Of a DNA stretch of 64,000 bases, positions 63,614 to 64,000 are shown in pieces. Numbering within the stretch: position 1 is the stretch's first letter; every line of letters begins with the position of its first letter. The DNA is from Ascidia mentula. Lineage: Eukaryota; Chordata; Ascidiacea; Phlebobranchia; Ascidiidae. Under the pieces are notes generated by a model. That model was not told the DNA's origin and searched no databases. It saw only the letters and a list, made by a program, of their open reading frames with translations. The translations under genes were made by a program, and so were the position numbers. Where the stretch lies: positions 13,640,001 to 13,704,000 of the forward strand of contig OX387198.1 in assembly GCA_947561715.1 (NCBI GenBank), read 5' to 3'.

Positions 63614-64000
63614 TCACCTCCTATGTTGCCTAATGTCGTGTTTAACGATCCAATAATCAATAGCATGAAAAATGGTCGTGCAATCTCGTACGCAGCGAAG
63701 GTTGTATGATGGTACACCAAACTCGACATATGCATAAATCTGCGAACTATCAACAAGGGGATGGCCGACAGTTATACCAGGCGCATATGTATTACCTCTG
63801 CCGTGCATTTCTTTAATATCATGCACATAATATGCATCTATGGATATGAAAGTTTCGTAAGTGCTCTCAGTTTTCTTAGCGACTATTGTCACGTAGGCCA
63901 AGTCTGGCCAGTAATGCCGAATGCCGCGCGCACTATATGTTGGTTCAAGTTTCAACTCTTGCTCAAATTTTCGGGTAATTGCGTTTGTTTTTATTTCGGA
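63614..64000 (-). CDS. Open frame entering from the right edge, unknown
   Basis: 128 codons open from the window edge to a stop at 63614, with no ATG near the edge. Composition is balanced, with no simple-sequence bias. A TTTATT (AATAAA on the minus strand) occurs about 200 bp past the stop. It would be antisense inside an intron of the RWD-GTPase gene. A frame this long is not rare by chance in 64 kb, so support is weak. It could be the last exon of a nested gene or a transposon remnant. Confidence 0.2.
   Translation of the reverse strand, partial: SEIKTNAITRKFEQELKLEPTYSARGIRHYWPDLAYVTIVAKKTESTYETFISIDAYYVHDIKEMHGRGNTYAPGITVGHPLVDSSQIYAYVEFGVPSYNLRCVRDCTTIFHAIDYWIVKHDIRQHRR

Overview
This is animal nuclear DNA. 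It holds five conserved eukaryotic genes in many short GT-AG exons, on both strands, with AT-rich introns and patches of transposon debris. No bacterial operon, CRISPR array, rRNA or convincing tRNA was seen. Compact genes, a possible operon-style gene pair and nonautonomous hAT elements suit a marine invertebrate deuterostome, most likely an ascidian tunicate. The species is an inference, not read from a diagnostic marker.

Layout: (1) 1-948, minus strand: an intronless, TATA-driven gene of unknown family with a recent 152-residue internal duplication, cut by the left edge. (2) 2619-5320, plus: TMX1, an ER transmembrane thioredoxin (9 exons). (3) 6322-12652, minus: a FOLH1/NAALAD2-like glutamate carboxypeptidase (14 exons; one uncertain junction). 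(4) 14837-18988, minus: transformer-2 (9 exons), with a 67-codon ORF just upstream at 19085-19288. (5) 19564-30932, plus: KAT5/Tip60 acetyltransferase (12 exons), head-to-head with transformer-2. (6) 30933-51743: about 21 kb without conserved genes. It contains a decayed Ty3/gypsy fragment, a hAT element with a perfect 8-bp target duplication, two tandem TATA-driven two-exon transcription units sharing a 348-bp block with one mismatch, and a possible small minus-strand gene near 50 kb. (7) 51744 to beyond the right edge, plus: an RWD domain fused to an Obg/YchF-like GTPase. Its fifth intron is about 9 kb, so 53441-62434 is intronic rather than intergenic.

The conserved genes are housekeeping: ER redox folding, peptide/folate hydrolysis at the cell surface, splicing regulation, chromatin acetylation and a translation-type GTPase. 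They do not form one pathway. The least explained parts are the repeat gene at the left edge and the tandem pair at 37.9-40.8 kb, whose shared block is far more similar than its flanks. Exon limits were set by hand from reading frames, splice consensus and family conservation; no transcript data were available.
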